DNA of 64,000 nt from assembly GCA_008933995.1 (NCBI GenBank), contig WARS01000052.1, forward strand, positions 5,084,001 to 5,148,000, read 5' to 3'. Positions 1 through 14,400 of this stretch are shown piece by piece. Within the stretch, counting starts at the first letter, position 1; each line of letters starts with the position of its first letter. Both the position numbers and the translations under genes were made by a program. The DNA is from Datnioides undecimradiatus. Its lineage: Eukaryota > Chordata > Actinopteri > Lobotiformes > Datnioididae. The notes beneath the pieces are model-generated. The model was not told where the DNA came from, searched no databases, and worked only from the letters and a program-made list of their open reading frames with translations.

Positions 1-3000
1 TATCACTGCTGGCTTTGAGATACAGAGAGCTTCCTTTGTTTTGCAGTGCTCTCCTTCTCCAGAGCGAGAAGGGAGGAACAAGAGAGGCTTGGTGATGGGT
101 TAGAGCAGGAAGGCATCTTTCAAATAACACATTAGACTCAAACACGTGCTGCAGTCCCGCCTCAAGTCGCATTGGCCCCAAACAAGCCTTCCAATATCCT
201 TTCAGTCTCACTTTCTTGGTTATCTTGAGTTTTGGCATGTCAACAGACACCAGAGTTTGCTAAACACAAAGTGAGCGTGAGTGACCGCTGCTGTTCAGGC
301 ATCAAATATTATGGTGAATGAAAATTTATTTAACTGGCAACTAAGCAGCACCCCAAAACGCTCACCAGATGATGAATATCCTCGCTAAACTGGAGCAATG
401 TGCAGGACAGATGTCTGTCTGTGGCACAGGAGGTAGCATTACAGCACTCAAATCGTCTCTTAAAACACTCTTCTCCCTCAAGAAAAAAATAGCAGCAAGT
501 CTTTAAAGGCAAAGACGCAGTGCTGTAGGTCTCAGGCTTCTACTTACAGAGGGATAATCACAGGTTGTATAGTTGGCACAGAGAGGGAAGAGGCTGGCTG
601 TAAACCTCGACCTGATCTTGCACTAATGAGCTTTTGTATAAACAAGCCGAACACCAGTAGTTTGTTCTCTGCAGACTTTATTTGCTTTTGGTTGTAAACT
701 GTGTAGTCCAAGATTTGCCAGATCTGTCCAAGTTCCTGTCTTCAGCTGGCTGCGTCTCTGCACTAGCTGCCATAACAGTAGCCAAGGACTACCTCTGTGC
801 GAGGACTGGCAAAGACCGACGCACACATATGTGGTGGACTGCGAGAAAGTGGGTCAGTAGATAAAGTTTGTCTCGTCTTATGTTTGAGCGAGTCTTGTGA
901 GACGGAAAGATTTTTCACTTTTGATTATTTTACCTCTTAGATCCCTGTCTTCGTCACAAAAACTGAACAACTTCAAAAGTGAATATTACCAAGTCGTATT
1001 CTGCTTCACACAGAGCATCACAGGAAGTTTTCAAAGTGTAAATACTTGTAACACTTGATTGATGGCCTAGGCTGGGGATATCTTCAGCTATTAATCTTCA
1101 CTACATTGCACCTCCCTCGGTCCTGTGTGTTCCAGACACATGGTGTATTAATTAGGAAACAATGTCCTCTTTCTCAGACAGAGAGAAAAAGAAGGGGGAA
1201 GAGGGGGAGACAGCAGAAGAGAGGGAGACAGGGGGGTGGAGTAATAAAGAGCATCACTTTTACATATTGTAGGACGTTTAACCCAGTTTTTCATCTGAAA
1301 AAAAGTGAAGCGGTGTCAGGGCGTCTGAAAATAAGGCTCAGTGACATTGTTTACCAACTGGCGACCAATTACAAGGAAAGCGTTTTAAGGTGAAACACAG
1401 TGAAACTTTTCTTGAAGGTAAAAACAAACCCCGCGCGTGCATCATTCTGCCCAGTGATGCTCAAACATCACAGCGAGGTAACAATAAGAAAAACACATTT
1501 TTGACCGGACAAATGCGTTCAGTCAAGATAAGCTGTCAAAATAGTAATAAAAAATTCATAAATCACCTTAAAATAAGTTCATTCAGTTGATTTCACTCCG
1601 AAAGTATGCTGCTTCCTTTGTTAGCTCTGGGTTTTCTCTACTTTACACCTGTCATGATGAACGTGTCAGAGAAGCAAAGACGGGGGAGAAAGTCTAGAAC
1701 TGAAACCCAGGTTTATTTACACATCACGCAAAACAACATGGAACGACTGATGTCAGCAACTTTGGTTCAGGCAAAAGTAAAAAAGATGCCGCTGACTCTG
1801 TGGAGAAACGCTTCATGAAAGTTTGTGTTCGAGAGGTAGTAAAGTTTTCACTGAGAGGAAGAGGGAGGATATTCGGTTTTAATGCCAGACAAAAAAATAT
1901 GACAGGACACTAAACTGAACGCACATTGAAACGCACAAGCCCACTTAATCATTCATCTGGCTTGTATTGCTTGCGCTGGCAGGAGGGTGAATGGTTGATT
2001 GGTTCAGGAAAGATAACATCTTTGCAAAGTCGCTGGAAAACACTGCACAGGCCAGCGTCGGCACGCAGACCAGTTGTTGAGAATCGCTGTTGTAGAGCAT
2101 CTCTTCAACCCCGACTGAAAAAGATTTTTGTAATTTTTAGCAAGTGTTTGAATGCGTTTGATACATCGGCTTTCAGACACAGCAAACTCATACTTAAACT
2201 TAAAACACTATGTTCAAATTCTCAAATAAGTGCTAGAAACAAGTACTTAACCATCTAGTTGAAGCCTATACATGATGCAAATGGTACAGACTCACTTTAA
2301 GTCACTACGAATACATTCAACAAAATACAAAAAAGCACCACAATAAATTAGACTGATTGCTGATCATGTTTTATTTCAAAGTGAGAGTGCACTGTTAGCA
2401 GTCAAATTAGCAGGACTTTTAAAGCCTGATTACAGCATTTTCATTTTCAGCATTAGTTAACTCATATTTATTAGCAGGGCCTTTAAAGGGGTCACATTAA
2501 TAGTACAAGACGACAGCAAAAATAACAGAAAAAATAAATAAAACTTTAAACTCTGCTTTTGTTAATTATCCGAAAACAATCTCAAATTGATTTTGTGACT
2601 CCTTGTTGTAGCTTCCTTCCCCACCATGGCAGAAACAGCTAAGAGATAACCACTGCATATTTTAGCACCAGTGTTTTAGCCCACTACTAGTTTCACTTTG
2701 GGACCTAATATCTCAGTCTCGTATATGTCTAATATTGTCATCAACGGTTTTTCTTTATCATAGTTTCTTAACTGCTGTTTCTTTTTTTCTTATATGGATG
2801 TTCATATCTCTATAATACTCTGACAAATACACACAACCACCGTAAAACTAACCAGAGTACCAGTTGGGTATGAGAGTGGATGTAGACATAGAGGCCCTGT
2901 AGAATATCCAGGAAGTTAATTTTGGAGGACTTCCACGAGGCATTCTGGAAAAATCTACTTCCAGCCAAATCAAATTAGAACCTCCAGAGTTGTGAGAGTG

Positions 3001-6000
3001 TGCAGCTGAATGAGATTCACCCCGTCCAACCTGTCCCCGGGTGTCTATTTTCTCTCTATTATCTGTTCATCCCAGAACACACCACAGTCTCAGAGGACCA
3101 TCACACACCATAAACGCCACGCTTTGGCCTTTCAGTGCACTTGTAAGTTTCTAACACTAGGGGTCTCTCTAAGGGTTTGCTGAATGAAAGCCAAATTGCT
3201 CAGCAAACAAACCGACAATTAGAAAAACCCCTTAGTTCCAAATTAAGCTCACCTCGTCAAGCAGAGGGAGGGAAAGTAAGTAATCTTGTGCCCAGTGGCT
3301 CCATCAGTGCAGCCTGGAAGTGGGCGGCAAGTTTATTGACTCTTAAAGCTTAAAGAGGAGAGAGCTTTGCCTGACATTTCTCAGTTTCTTTTGAACTCAA
3401 TTTCAGTTTAAGTTTTAAATTAATTCGGTCTGCCAGCATAAAATTTGAAAATATAATAGTACAATAACTTGTCTTTACGTTTGTCTATGCATGACAGTCT
3501 TTTCACTGCATTAATTGTAAATCAGCAAATCCTTGGAGCAATGAGTCATTAAGTTTTATCATTTCACTTTCTTATTTTTTGCGCACTGTCCCTCATTTTT
3601 ATGCTACTCCATACTTCTACTCCATTAGATTTCAGTTTTTTATTATGGTTTTTTACTTAAGGGATAAATATTTTGTACTGTTAATATTTTGTGCAACATA
3701 TAACAGTTATATTTTGTGCAACACGTCTCTGAATGCAGCTTTATTTTGTGCAAAATAAAAAGTAGACATTGCTTATAAATATGATGTAAGGCTTTACAAA
3801 GAGTCTATCCAGCTGCAGAGACATCATCTTGTTTTAATCAGTCATTCATTCATTTAGACATTTTAATACATTTAATGCATGTTTTGTCCTCCTAAATGCA
3901 TTTAGAGATCTTCTTCTGGGAAATAGATGTTGGACAAGAAAGACCCTCCTTATCATATTTAAATGTAAGTTTACATGTACAAGATTTCCTGCCAATCCAT
4001 CCAGCCGATTTCTGTCTTTAACACAGTGGTGGAGGGGCTAACCGACAGACAGACCAGCATCAAAAAGAGCCCTGCTGCTAACATGGCTAATCTGGTGTAA
4101 AGCTTCATTCAGAGTCAGTCTTCAAATCTCACCATTTGTGCTGTTACTCTTCAAAGTCTTGGATATCCCTGAATTCTTAGGCATTAATCAGTAATAATTA
4201 GCAAATAATATAGTACACAGAAACATATACTAATGAGATACAGTCTGTCTGTATAAGTATTTTTACTGATTACAGTGTGCTGATACTACTTATGCTCATT
4301 TACTTAAGTGACATTTTGAATTCAGGACTTACCAAAGTAAAAGACTTTTCTCACCACTGCTGACTTCCCAGCAACAATACAAAAGTATGCAAAAAACAAT
4401 GCTTGGAACTTCACCAACACAACAATGGCTCATTTCAAATGAAAAAAAATAATTGTAATGGTTGGGTGTACTCAGTGATGTGTTGCGCAAAATTTAACAG
4501 ACCCTTTATCGCAAATTTGATTTTTTAACTTATCAGAACTTCCATGTTGTTTCAAGTGCTGAATGGTGCAATAAAAGTGGTCTGTCAGTCAGTTGTATTT
4601 GCTTCTTTATTGAGTGTGATCAAGCTTCGGCCAAACGTCTGGAGCCAAACCTAAGCCCAGACCGTTATTAAGTGTGTGAGTAGCACATATCTGGAGCTTG
4701 TCTGACAAAACCACCTAGTACTGGCGAATGTGGGTAACAGTGGTTTCTGACACACAGCGGCAGCTATAAGGCACTGATGTGACATCATGTCTTCAATTAC
4801 ACTGAGAAGATCGTGGGCTGTCGGGGCCACTTGTCACATTTGTCAAAGGAGTAAGAGCTTCCTACAAAACCCAGGAATTTCTTTTTCTCTCAGAAAAGCA
4901 GAAAACCGTTTCTCCAGGATGAAATTTGTCATATATTAAATGCAAAAGCAGAAGATTCCTTCACACAACACTTCTGTCTCTTTTGTTGTGTGTACAAAGG
5001 AGCCTTTCTTTATTTCAACCTTCAATCTCAAATCTTATTTTAGGCTTCTCTCCCCACTGAACTATTGCAACTTTTCTTAGAGACTGAACGATGTTCCCAC
5101 ATTTCTCACCCACTTACACCTAAACAGGAACTTTCAAAGTATAGCCTTTAACTGTGTGTGTGCGTATGTCTGTGCCATGTGTGTCTCCATCCACGAGAGT
5201 AGCCGTGCATGGGTGTGCACTTGCTTCACAGTTTATGCGTATATGTGATTTTCTACGTTATATTTGTTCGAAGGTATCAATTTGGTGAGCAGGGCTTGAC
5301 TTGGTGGCCAGTAATAAACTTCTATTCCAGTGCTGCCTCTCCAGTGGTCTTCACCACAGGCAACTATGTGGCTGGCCGCCCGTGCCACCACAAGGAGAGC
5401 CATACATTTGACTGGTATGAGTCACTGCCCATTTACTACAGCTCTCACACTCAGGGCCACAGAGCGGTGCATGGAGTTGTCAGGCTTCAAAGTAGCTTCA
5501 GAGAAATCATTTTGGGGTTTTAAATTAACTTCAAAATTTTAAATAATGTCCTGAAAGACTGTACATGATGGACCATCATGGGATTCACTGAGGTCAAGCA
5601 AGTATACAGTGTGCATTATCTTAAATGTCTCCCCTTAAACAGAAACAGTTAACTTAATTGTATATGGTAATATGTGTATGTATTTCTTATTTGAGTAAGG
5701 ACAGTGCACACTAATTAACCTGAGAACTTGGGTCCATCATGTAAATATGCCAGATTTAGCAATGCAGCCAGGATGATGGCTTATAAGAAACATTCACTTC
5801 ACATAATCTTCACATTCACTTCACATAATCTTCACATTCACTTCACATAATCAGTGCTGCAGATCTCCCATCAGCTCACATACCTGCAGTAATGTACCCC
5901 ACCGCTGTTCGTCACTAGATCATCGTCTTTCAGCTAATGTTGAAGTTTATGTTTCAGGCTTCTAGAGTATGTCTTATGTATAGTGTATAATTTTAAGTTA

Positions 6001-8114
6001 ACACTTTTTCTCTTTTCCTTGTGTTGCTGGTTCATCAGTCTCCTCTTGTCAGTCTGTCTGCTTGCAGGGCTACTACGAACCTGCCATTTCCAGCCTGCTC
6101 ATGCCATTCTCCCTCATTTGTCCACCCTGCCCAGCAAGTCCTGCCTTTCCTAAACGCCCTCCTGCCCTCTGCCTCAGTCATCTATCTCTCCTCTCACTGC
6201 ACGTCCATTTAACCTTTCTAATAAATTGGGTCCACGTTGCACATTTTGTCTCTGCACACAGTCAGCTAGTATTCTGTGATTATAGCACCAGAGCAAGTAA
6301 ATAAGGAACTCCTACTGATAATGAGCTCTTTCTGAAAACTCCCAATCCCATGAAAAGACCAAAGCCAACAATGAATTGATCCAACTAACGATCACTGTCG
6401 GCGTATTCACCGTCTGCTATATCTTATACCTTCCTCTGTGCTATAGAGCTCCACTCTACTACTACTAAAAACACCTCAAAGAGTCACGCTGTTGCACTGG
6501 GTGACGTGTTCATTCATTACAACAAACATAGGCACTGTAGTTTATTTTGAGTCACTCCCCACATACATCAGCTGAAAATAGTCCCCAAAAATCATTACTG
6601 TACTCACTCAAAACAGCTGTTTTAGGAAATTACTTAGCCTTTTTAAAAGCGTTAGACTGTATATTTCTGACCTGTTTCTAAAGCTTCAGTGGGTATTGAT
6701 AAGTAATAGGCTGAGTGCCCCAGACATCTACCTGACTACTTCTATTTTGGGTTTTGCTGTTTCATAACAATAACAAAAGTACATGAAAATAACACCAGCC
6801 ACATTCTTCAAATAACCCTAAAATGGTCTGCATTTATCTATATATGTGCTGTGTTGATTCCTGTTCTTGTATTTCCAACATGTCCCCTACTCTGCATACT
6901 TTAAACAAAGAGTCCCATCAAAATTTCTATCTGAAGCCTTTAAAGGCAATACAATAATGTGTTCCTCTCTCCCAGTCTTCTCAAACTGGGTCATCAATCA
7001 CAGCGATGATCAGAACAGTCACCACTTCCTCTTGGATTCACTCCCAGCATTTTTGTAAAGATCTGTATAGCTGACAGGAAAAATGAAATATATAGGAAAA
7101 AATGCTACCTGAATCATAGTGAAAGCAAAGCTGTCTTTGGAAACAATGACACTCCTATTGGGAGGAATGATTCCACATGCAGGAATGTGTTCTCACTCTG
7201 TTTAAATGATTCCAGACATGCTGCTCTCCCTATCGGCTTTACGCTGGTGCACAGGCAGCAAGCATGCACATACACACAATCATACACATTTCCACCCCCT
7301 CCACACATACATACACAATTACACTTTGTAATTGAATATTTAAGCAATCGGGGGTCCACTGGTCTGCAGCGCCGATAAAGTTTTGCTGCGGCATCACTTC
7401 CCAGTGACTTGTTATGGCATTATGCTTTTGAGATCACAAGACAGCTGGTACTGCAAATGTAAACCCAGCTGCTCTGCTATCTCTGTGTTTGAGTCTTACT
7501 CAAAGATGTAGAAGGACCTCCACTGGAAATGCAATTGATCAACGTCACTCAAAAATGTTCATAATGGTCTTTTATGTTATTGCAGGTCCACCCAACAGCT
7601 CCCTTTCCTTACAGCCAGGATTTGGCATTCTTTGAAAGCCAGATGTCAGACCTAGAGAAAAAGACTTCTGGCTGGTGCCAACCTTTTTTTATAATGTCTA
7701 TAATGTGGGAATAATCAATATATCAGCAAATGGATTGCATAACTACTTGAAAGGAGTCGTTACATGTGAAAAGAATTGTTTAAAGTGACAAACTCACAAA
7801 TAATTCGCCCAAATCTGTTCAGAGCTTTAGCTTCTTTAGTGTCTTTGTTTTGCTTCTCCCTAATCAGCTTCATTTTCAACCACATCCTGCAACAGCTGAA
7901 TATAACAAGAAAGTTCTGTACACTGTAATACCACCTACATGAAATAGTACCAATCTGCCATAATATCTACAAATATAAGCGTACGTGCTGTTTAAATCCT
8001 CCCAAAAGACCCCAAATCATGGAAATTAACAAAGAGTAATAATGGGTGTAACTAAATCTATAAATGTTCTAAATATACATAATATATACATTTAATTTTA
8101 AATATCAACCCAGA
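1..8114. other. Upstream non-genic DNA
   Basis: No gene can be supported. Reading frames are short, lack domain character and have no consistent splice context. Notable items are a short GC-richer island at about 5325-5500, weak repeats of the word ttttgtgcaa at 3687-3755, and the 22-bp minisatellite at 5791-5852. Confidence 0.6.
5791..5852 (+). repeat. 22-bp minisatellite, 2.8 units
   Basis: The unit cattcacttcacataatctt plus ca is repeated from 5791, 5813 and 5835 without a mismatch, the last unit being incomplete. No function is suggested. Confidence 0.95.
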
Positions 8115-8790
8115 CAGCTAGAGTATAGTGAATCTTCACCAGAGGGCAAAACAACATGTCTTGGATTGTTGTCAGTACCTATAATGCAGGGGGCTCCACA
8201 TAGATAATGATGGGTTTTTGATAACTGCCTGCCTGAGAGGCAGGAATTCCAATTGATGAATGGGATTTTCCTTTTCTGAGGAGCCCAGTATTTGGCTGGA
8301 CTCTGTCCATGTCAGTGTTCTTGATATAGCACAAGTTAGATTGGCATCCATGTGCAGCACATATGGTTTGTTGGGGTCAGCAAAAGCGAGAACCAGGGCA
8401 TTTGTGAGAGAGATTTTTATTCTATTGAATACCTCAGTCCATGATTCATCCCACCTGGATCAGAATAGGTCCTGCTCATCTAGATAGGCATCACTTTGTC
8501 CTTTCATTGGTTTTGTACCACACTCGGTGGGGGCATATCCCTTAGTGAGGTCAGTTAAGGGTTTCGGTCTTTGTTGGACCAGCTGGGACACCCCCAACTG
8601 ACACTTTATAACCCACAGTTGGACTCACAGAACTGACATTTATCAAAAGAAATCTTCCGCCCTACTTCCTGGAGTCTTTCTGTCTCTTTTCTTTTCAAGT
8701 TTGTAATCACTACACATTGTCCCACCTTTGACCAAGCCTGGGAGTGACTCCTTCCATGCCTCCACCATAGTGGTGGGGTAGTGAACATTT
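8115..8790 (-). mobile_element. Decayed Ty3/Gypsy retrotransposon pol fragment (RT end, connection, RNase H)
   Basis: Read on the minus strand from about 8790 downwards. First comes the end of a reverse transcriptase palm (RLQEVGRKISFDKCQF, KCQF at 8630-8641), then a connection remnant (YKVSVGGVPAGPTKTET), LTDLTKGYAPTE (8523-8558), LVLAFADPNKPYVLHMDA (8343-8396, the RNase H start with its Asp), PIHQLEFLPLRQAV (about 8223-8264) and TDNNP (8163-8176). Order and motifs match Gypsy-type pol. The usual WP...FLG..YYRRF block between connection and LTDLTKG is missing, there is an in-frame TGA at 8460-8462 and frames shift at least twice. No LTRs, gag or integrase were seen. It is a dead relic. Confidence 0.8.
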
Positions 8791-10772
8791 ATGTAAAGCT
8801 GACCTCACAGGAGAAATAGGCATCATTGCCCCTTTAACCAACTTGGATTCCAGTGTGTTCTGGACAGAGGAAAAGCCACTGGAGTTCCAGTTTTCTTGAG
8901 TCAACATATTTACATGTCCTGGTAAAAACATTAGCAGCATGCTGTTCTTGTACCAGATGATGTTATGTTTAAAGAAGCTGTTTAGCAAACCTCACATGAT
9001 GCAAGCTTTAATGTCCCCTCTGACACCACAGTCTCAGTAAGAAACCACCAATCGCCTCTAGAAGAGCTCTAGAATAGTGAACTGAAGCCTCAATTCAGGA
9101 TGAGGAGAATGGCTGTGCTCCTATGAGTAAAGCCTCAGCATTAGCCATACATTTTCTCTTAGCCTGTAGTAAAGCATTTAATCTTTCTTAGCACCAAAAA
9201 TTTCAGGTACAGTGAAGATTGGGCATCCCATCAATCCTCCCAGTGTTGGCATTTCCACAAGAACATTAGATTGAGTCACTTTTGCTTTTCATTCAAAGCA
9301 CTCTTATACCATTTGCCTTGTCTACGTGTTCTTTACAGGCTGTAGTATATCCTGTATGTGTGCAATCTCTGTATTTTCTGAGACAAATGTCAGTAAAGCA
9401 TGGCTCTAATCTAGTGTCTTATCTAGTTCTTCAACTTGTCTCTTGTGTTCTAGTATACCGCTTAAGTTAATTACCCAGACTTAATGTAGACAAACCCTGC
9501 AGCAGCTGTGACTTCATTTTATGTAGCCCAGCAGCTAACTCAGCAGCTAACTTCCTATTTCAGTCAAGAAGGGCTCCTGAGTTTTTATTCACAAATTATT
9601 TAATTTTACAATAATGAATACTTACCTGTGTCTCACCTGCTGATACACAGTTTTTAGCCTGTTGTTAAATAGCTCATATTTCTAACAATACTTTATATCA
9701 TTTTTATTATGATGTATGATAGTTTTAACTCACAGACACATGGGCACCGTAGGTTACCAGCACTGTGGAACAAATGCTACATCCAGCTGGAGGTTACTGT
9801 AACCCAAAACCACCATGTTGGAAATCACCCAATCCATACACTGTGGGAGGTGCTGAACATGGAAAATAGTCAACTACTGCTGCTACTGGTTTTACCTTTT
9901 CCACCGTAACTGTCAGAATAAATACTGGTAATACTTAAGATGGAGGGAATGTATAAAAACTCTTGGACATCTCCCCAAATTACTCCTCAACCAAATTTTA
10001 TGGTACTTTTTTCAAGTAAAGGATTGTTACAGTGCCATCAGCGGAAGATATAGCCAGAGCCTCATTGAAAGTGGAACAAAATGAACCATTCATATTCTCA
10101 GTGTTTTGGGTGATACATGCGCAGTACTCTATAATCAGCTTCATCTGTTTTTCCATATCTCCAGCCACAGTTATGTCTTTGGTCTTCCATGGGAGCACAC
10201 ACAGGCGTAATCAAGGAATTAAGCCAATGTGGTTTGTATTTTAGCCACTTTTTGCTTTGAGATATGGTGTCATTGTGTGTTGGCCACAGATCTCTTTTTA
10301 CTGCAATGAATCTGACTCATTTGGCCTTGATTGTGCAGAATTTTATCATTTATCAAAATATTTGACTGCCTTGACAAGCAATACTCATGTATAACACAAT
10401 GTATTCACATAAGCAAAGTTTATATGAAATAATCAACTGATTTGAGCAACAGTAAGATTCAAAATAACTTTAAGCCATAAAATGTGTGAATATTATTGTT
10501 GTTACTACTTTGGAATGTGTTTCTTTATCTGTAACATTTCCCTGACTGATTAAGATTTGGATAGCTCTTTAAGAAGTGACTTAGTAGAAAAACATGTAAT
10601 CCAGGGTGTGTAATTTAGAAGCCAAGTAACAATTATAATTTCTGACACTTAAAGATGCCTTCTCCAATCCTTGGCAATTCTATTATATTCCTGACTGACC
10701 TGGCAAAGATGTCAACATGTCTTACAAACAGACATGTTGCCAAACAACTGGCCTCAGTGTGCAAAAGTCTAA
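8791..10772. other. Non-genic DNA between the Gypsy relic and the family A repeat
   Basis: A minus-strand open stretch at 8710-8988 adjoins the Gypsy relic and may be further decayed element sequence, but no motif confirms it. Nothing else is recognisable. Confidence 0.5.
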
Positions 10773-11412
10773 GAGTGGCTGTAGCTGCTTTGTGAGGCTG
10801 TGCTGAAAAACATGCAAGCATGCTCACAGTCGCAATGCTAGAGTGTTTTCAGTTAACCGGTTAGTTTAACATGATAGCATGCTAAAATTTGCTTGTGAGC
10901 ACTAATAAAAACTGCACATTTGATAGACAATGTCATTAAATGTACAAGTATTTGGTCTTATTTGAAAGAACTGGTCAAACAAAACACTTGACATGATATT
11001 AGCATTTGAGGAAATTCACCAGAAATTATCATATTTTAATCCTGTGGAGAACATAAATATCTCTTTGCCAGCAATTCTTCAACCCAATCTATCACCATGA
11101 GTTGTTGGGACATGCAACTCCATGACAACCAGAGAAACTCTCTGTGGCACTAGATAAGTGATTTCATCTGAGAACCATAAATCTGTAAAACATTTTATGG
11201 CAATCCATCGCAGATATGTTGAGATATTTCCTTGGATAAGTGAACATTTTACCTGTTGGTAGTATGAGTGGAAAAGTGAAGGGATTGTTGGTGAACAAGC
11301 AAAAACATCTTACACAAAACTTTTCCATGGCAATCCGTTTAGTAGTTGTTGACTTATATCAGTCTGGACTAAGTTGTTTGACTGACCAGCCGTGGCATCG
11401 TCAGTTCACTTT
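10773..11412 (+). repeat. Degenerate teleost interspersed repeat (family A), fullest copy
   Basis: Characteristic segments occur in order: gctgctttgtgaggctgtgc, a run of agcatgctaa-type words, atggcaatccat, then agtagttgttga and cagtctggactaag near the end. This arrangement is typical of an abundant fish repeat I cannot name. It carries no coding capacity. The left end of the 3.76-kb duplication falls inside it. Confidence 0.6.
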
Positions 11413-14400
11413 GAATATGAGCAGTAAATAAACAATTACATGAGGGTCTGTAGCAATAATCTCTTAATAACATGTCATCTACATTGATGCAGTCTTCACT
11501 TGCAGCAGGATCAAAGCCTCACGTTAATTCACAGTATCAAATCTTCCAATTGCTTGATATAACTAGTCCTTTGTGCCAGTGTGGCCTTTGTTAGTAGCTG
11601 AAATTCACATGCTGATTTATTAGATTAAACTGGGTTCGTACTCTGGGTTTATTCATTTGCATCATACTTTCCCTATATTTATTCATATAATAAAAACCAC
11701 TTGTATTCATGAGATTGACAAGCCAAGGCAGGTTCTCAGACTGATTTGAGAAGCCACCTGGAACTCAGATTGTTACTGGCTCATATGTGTCCAAACAGCT
11801 TCAAGGACTGCTAAAAAACTGAAATTAGCCAAATGTTGAAATAGAAACAGAACTTAGCTGGACTCAGTAAATACTTCACCTATATGCATTTGTGGAACTG
11901 TTATCTTAAAGGTTGATGAAAGCTTAGCGGAAAAGACTCTTCCCAGTGACTATTTTTTGTATTTGGAAACCCTGCCTGCACACACTCATTAAGACCAGCA
12001 GAAGGAATATACCTTGCGCAATAAAAAGTTATTAACAGACATTTGCTTAGTCACTAATCTGTAAGCATTGGTCTTCAACCTTGGAAGAAACTCACTCCTT
12101 CCCACGTTTCTGAAGAGTCACTGAAGAAAGAGTGGAAAAAATAAACCTATGCCTGAGTGTGAAACCTTTCCCCCGTTGTTTGCAAGTTTAGGTTTTTCTT
12201 GTAGGTTTGTTGAGCCACTTGTTGTGAAACAAGCAATGTTTTGATGGTAGCTCACAAAGAAGTTAGAACAAACGATACAGGAAGACAAGGTCAGCCACAA
12301 TACATGTTATTCCACAGATTTACTGTTAGAAACGTGCAACGTGCCAGAGCAGGTCAGGAAATAGAAAACTGGCCGAACATGGCTAGAAACAGTGCAGGTT
12401 TCAGAATGTTGTATTCATCTCAAATGTTTAATGAGAAGAAGTGCACCCAGCATGTTTGATAAGCCTCCAGGGACAACCATGTGTTCTGGAGAGTGAATTT
12501 AAACATAACTTTGTTTACTAGAAAACACAGGATAACCCAACATGAGATTCCCTTCTCTGTAATGTTTCCTTGCTGACCTGACAAAAGTCTTACTTTAGAA
12601 AGATCAGGTCTGTAAGTCTTAATAGTTTAATAGTTTCAACTAAACCTCCATTAAATACTGCTAAGCTAACTTATTAGCCATTAGAATGTGGAAGGTGCCC
12701 AGTGGAGCTGAGCAACATTGTATTAGTTGTGTTACTTGTCCAAATATGAGGTTGACAAGGATTGTGAGGTTGATAGATGCAATAAAATCTGAAGACTAAC
12801 AGCTCCAACCAAACCATGTTACAGTTGTTGATAATTTATATTACATGTAGTTATTTGTTAGACAGATTAATGCAACTTCAAGGAATACTGCATGTGCTGA
12901 GCCACATGCACATGTGGTAATTTAACAGATTTTATGATTTACCATTTACCACCTCAAACTTTGCCCAATTCCCAGAGTCCATCCCTCCTTAAAGATTGAT
13001 CGTCATCTCCAGACACATGAATGTTTGTGAGCATTGTCTCATAGTCTCAACAGTACAATTGCTATTGTACAAATGTCAATGGAGTGAAGAAACAGAATTC
13101 CAGAGAAGGATTAACTCAGCATTTATGCAGTGCATCAAAGATGACACAGAGATTTATGCTTGACCACGCAAACAAAATGTGAGGAACATTCATGGCCCTA
13201 TAAAACAGCAACTCCCAAAAGTGCTCTAAAGCCAATGAGGTTCACAGGTTCAAGCGTCTTCAGTCCTTACAAGCCATGTCTTCATTTGCCAAGTTCTCTG
13301 CTGCTTTGTCTTTGTTTTTGCTCTTTCCTTCTACTCATCTTTTGTAGTGTCTTTCCTGTTTCTTTTAGACTTTATATCCATATTTTCTTGTTGTAGTTTT
13401 AAAGGCAAGACTCCAAAGTCAGTATGTAAGCTGGATCATTTGACATCCTTAATTTTTTTCTTCCCTTAAGTCCGATAACAGGACATGACTTAGCAACTCA
13501 GATTTGCATCCGGCTTGCTGTGTTCACACTAGATGAGGAGGCTCGCAATTGATCTCTCTCTCTCTCTGCTATCAGTTTTTACTGCTGACGGCTGGAGACA
13601 GGGCTCAGTGAGACTTTGGCTCATAAATACAGAGATGCTTGGGGCATGTTTTAGATTATCTGAACCCTCTCCGCCTTTCATATGCTTACCTCTGTTCACT
13701 GCTGAGAGGAAAGAATTCATCACACCAGTCTTGACAAAGTAACATATGAAAATAGGATGGCTTCTTTTCATCTATGTCACTCCTCTGGTACAGTTGGAGA
13801 TTGTGCATGGTGATATCTGATCTCTACTTTTGCAACTGTACAGACCTACCTGCTCTCATTCATTGTACTTCATATATGTTAGTCTCAGGTTATTATTTCA
13901 GCTCATGTTAAGAGTGTTTTGTTCTTTCCAGAGATGTGACACTCAGATGTAATGTAATATATCAAATAAATGCATATCTGATGCTGGTAACTATGGCTCC
14001 TGGATTGGCAGTGGTAGTCATCAGTGATCTGCTAATCATGACTGAAACCATCTCCAATACTTATTTCATGGATGACATTCATAAGTAAAGAATAAAGTGT
14101 AATTTCTATGACTTTAGTGATTAAAAGTGTTCTCCAGGTGCCATCTGACTGCATTTGGATTTAGTAAAATGTCTTGGCGGCTATTGGATAGATTCCCACT
14201 AAATTTGCTATAGGATATGTCACGGACTGAATTATAATACTTCTTCCAACTTTTACCCTAGATCAAACAGTCCAAATTTACATGTATTTTGGTTTTGTAA
14301 CACTCTCTTGCAGTGACACTCCGCCAGCCTTTACTGTATGACTGAAAATGCACACATTAACAAGAAATTATTACCAGAAGCTGTGTGAAATTCAGTTTAA

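Noticed and set aside
5209..5523. A 104-codon reading frame as an upstream gene
   Set aside because: No recognised domain, no convincing donor or polyadenylation context, and only part of it is GC-rich. Kept as an observation, not as a gene.
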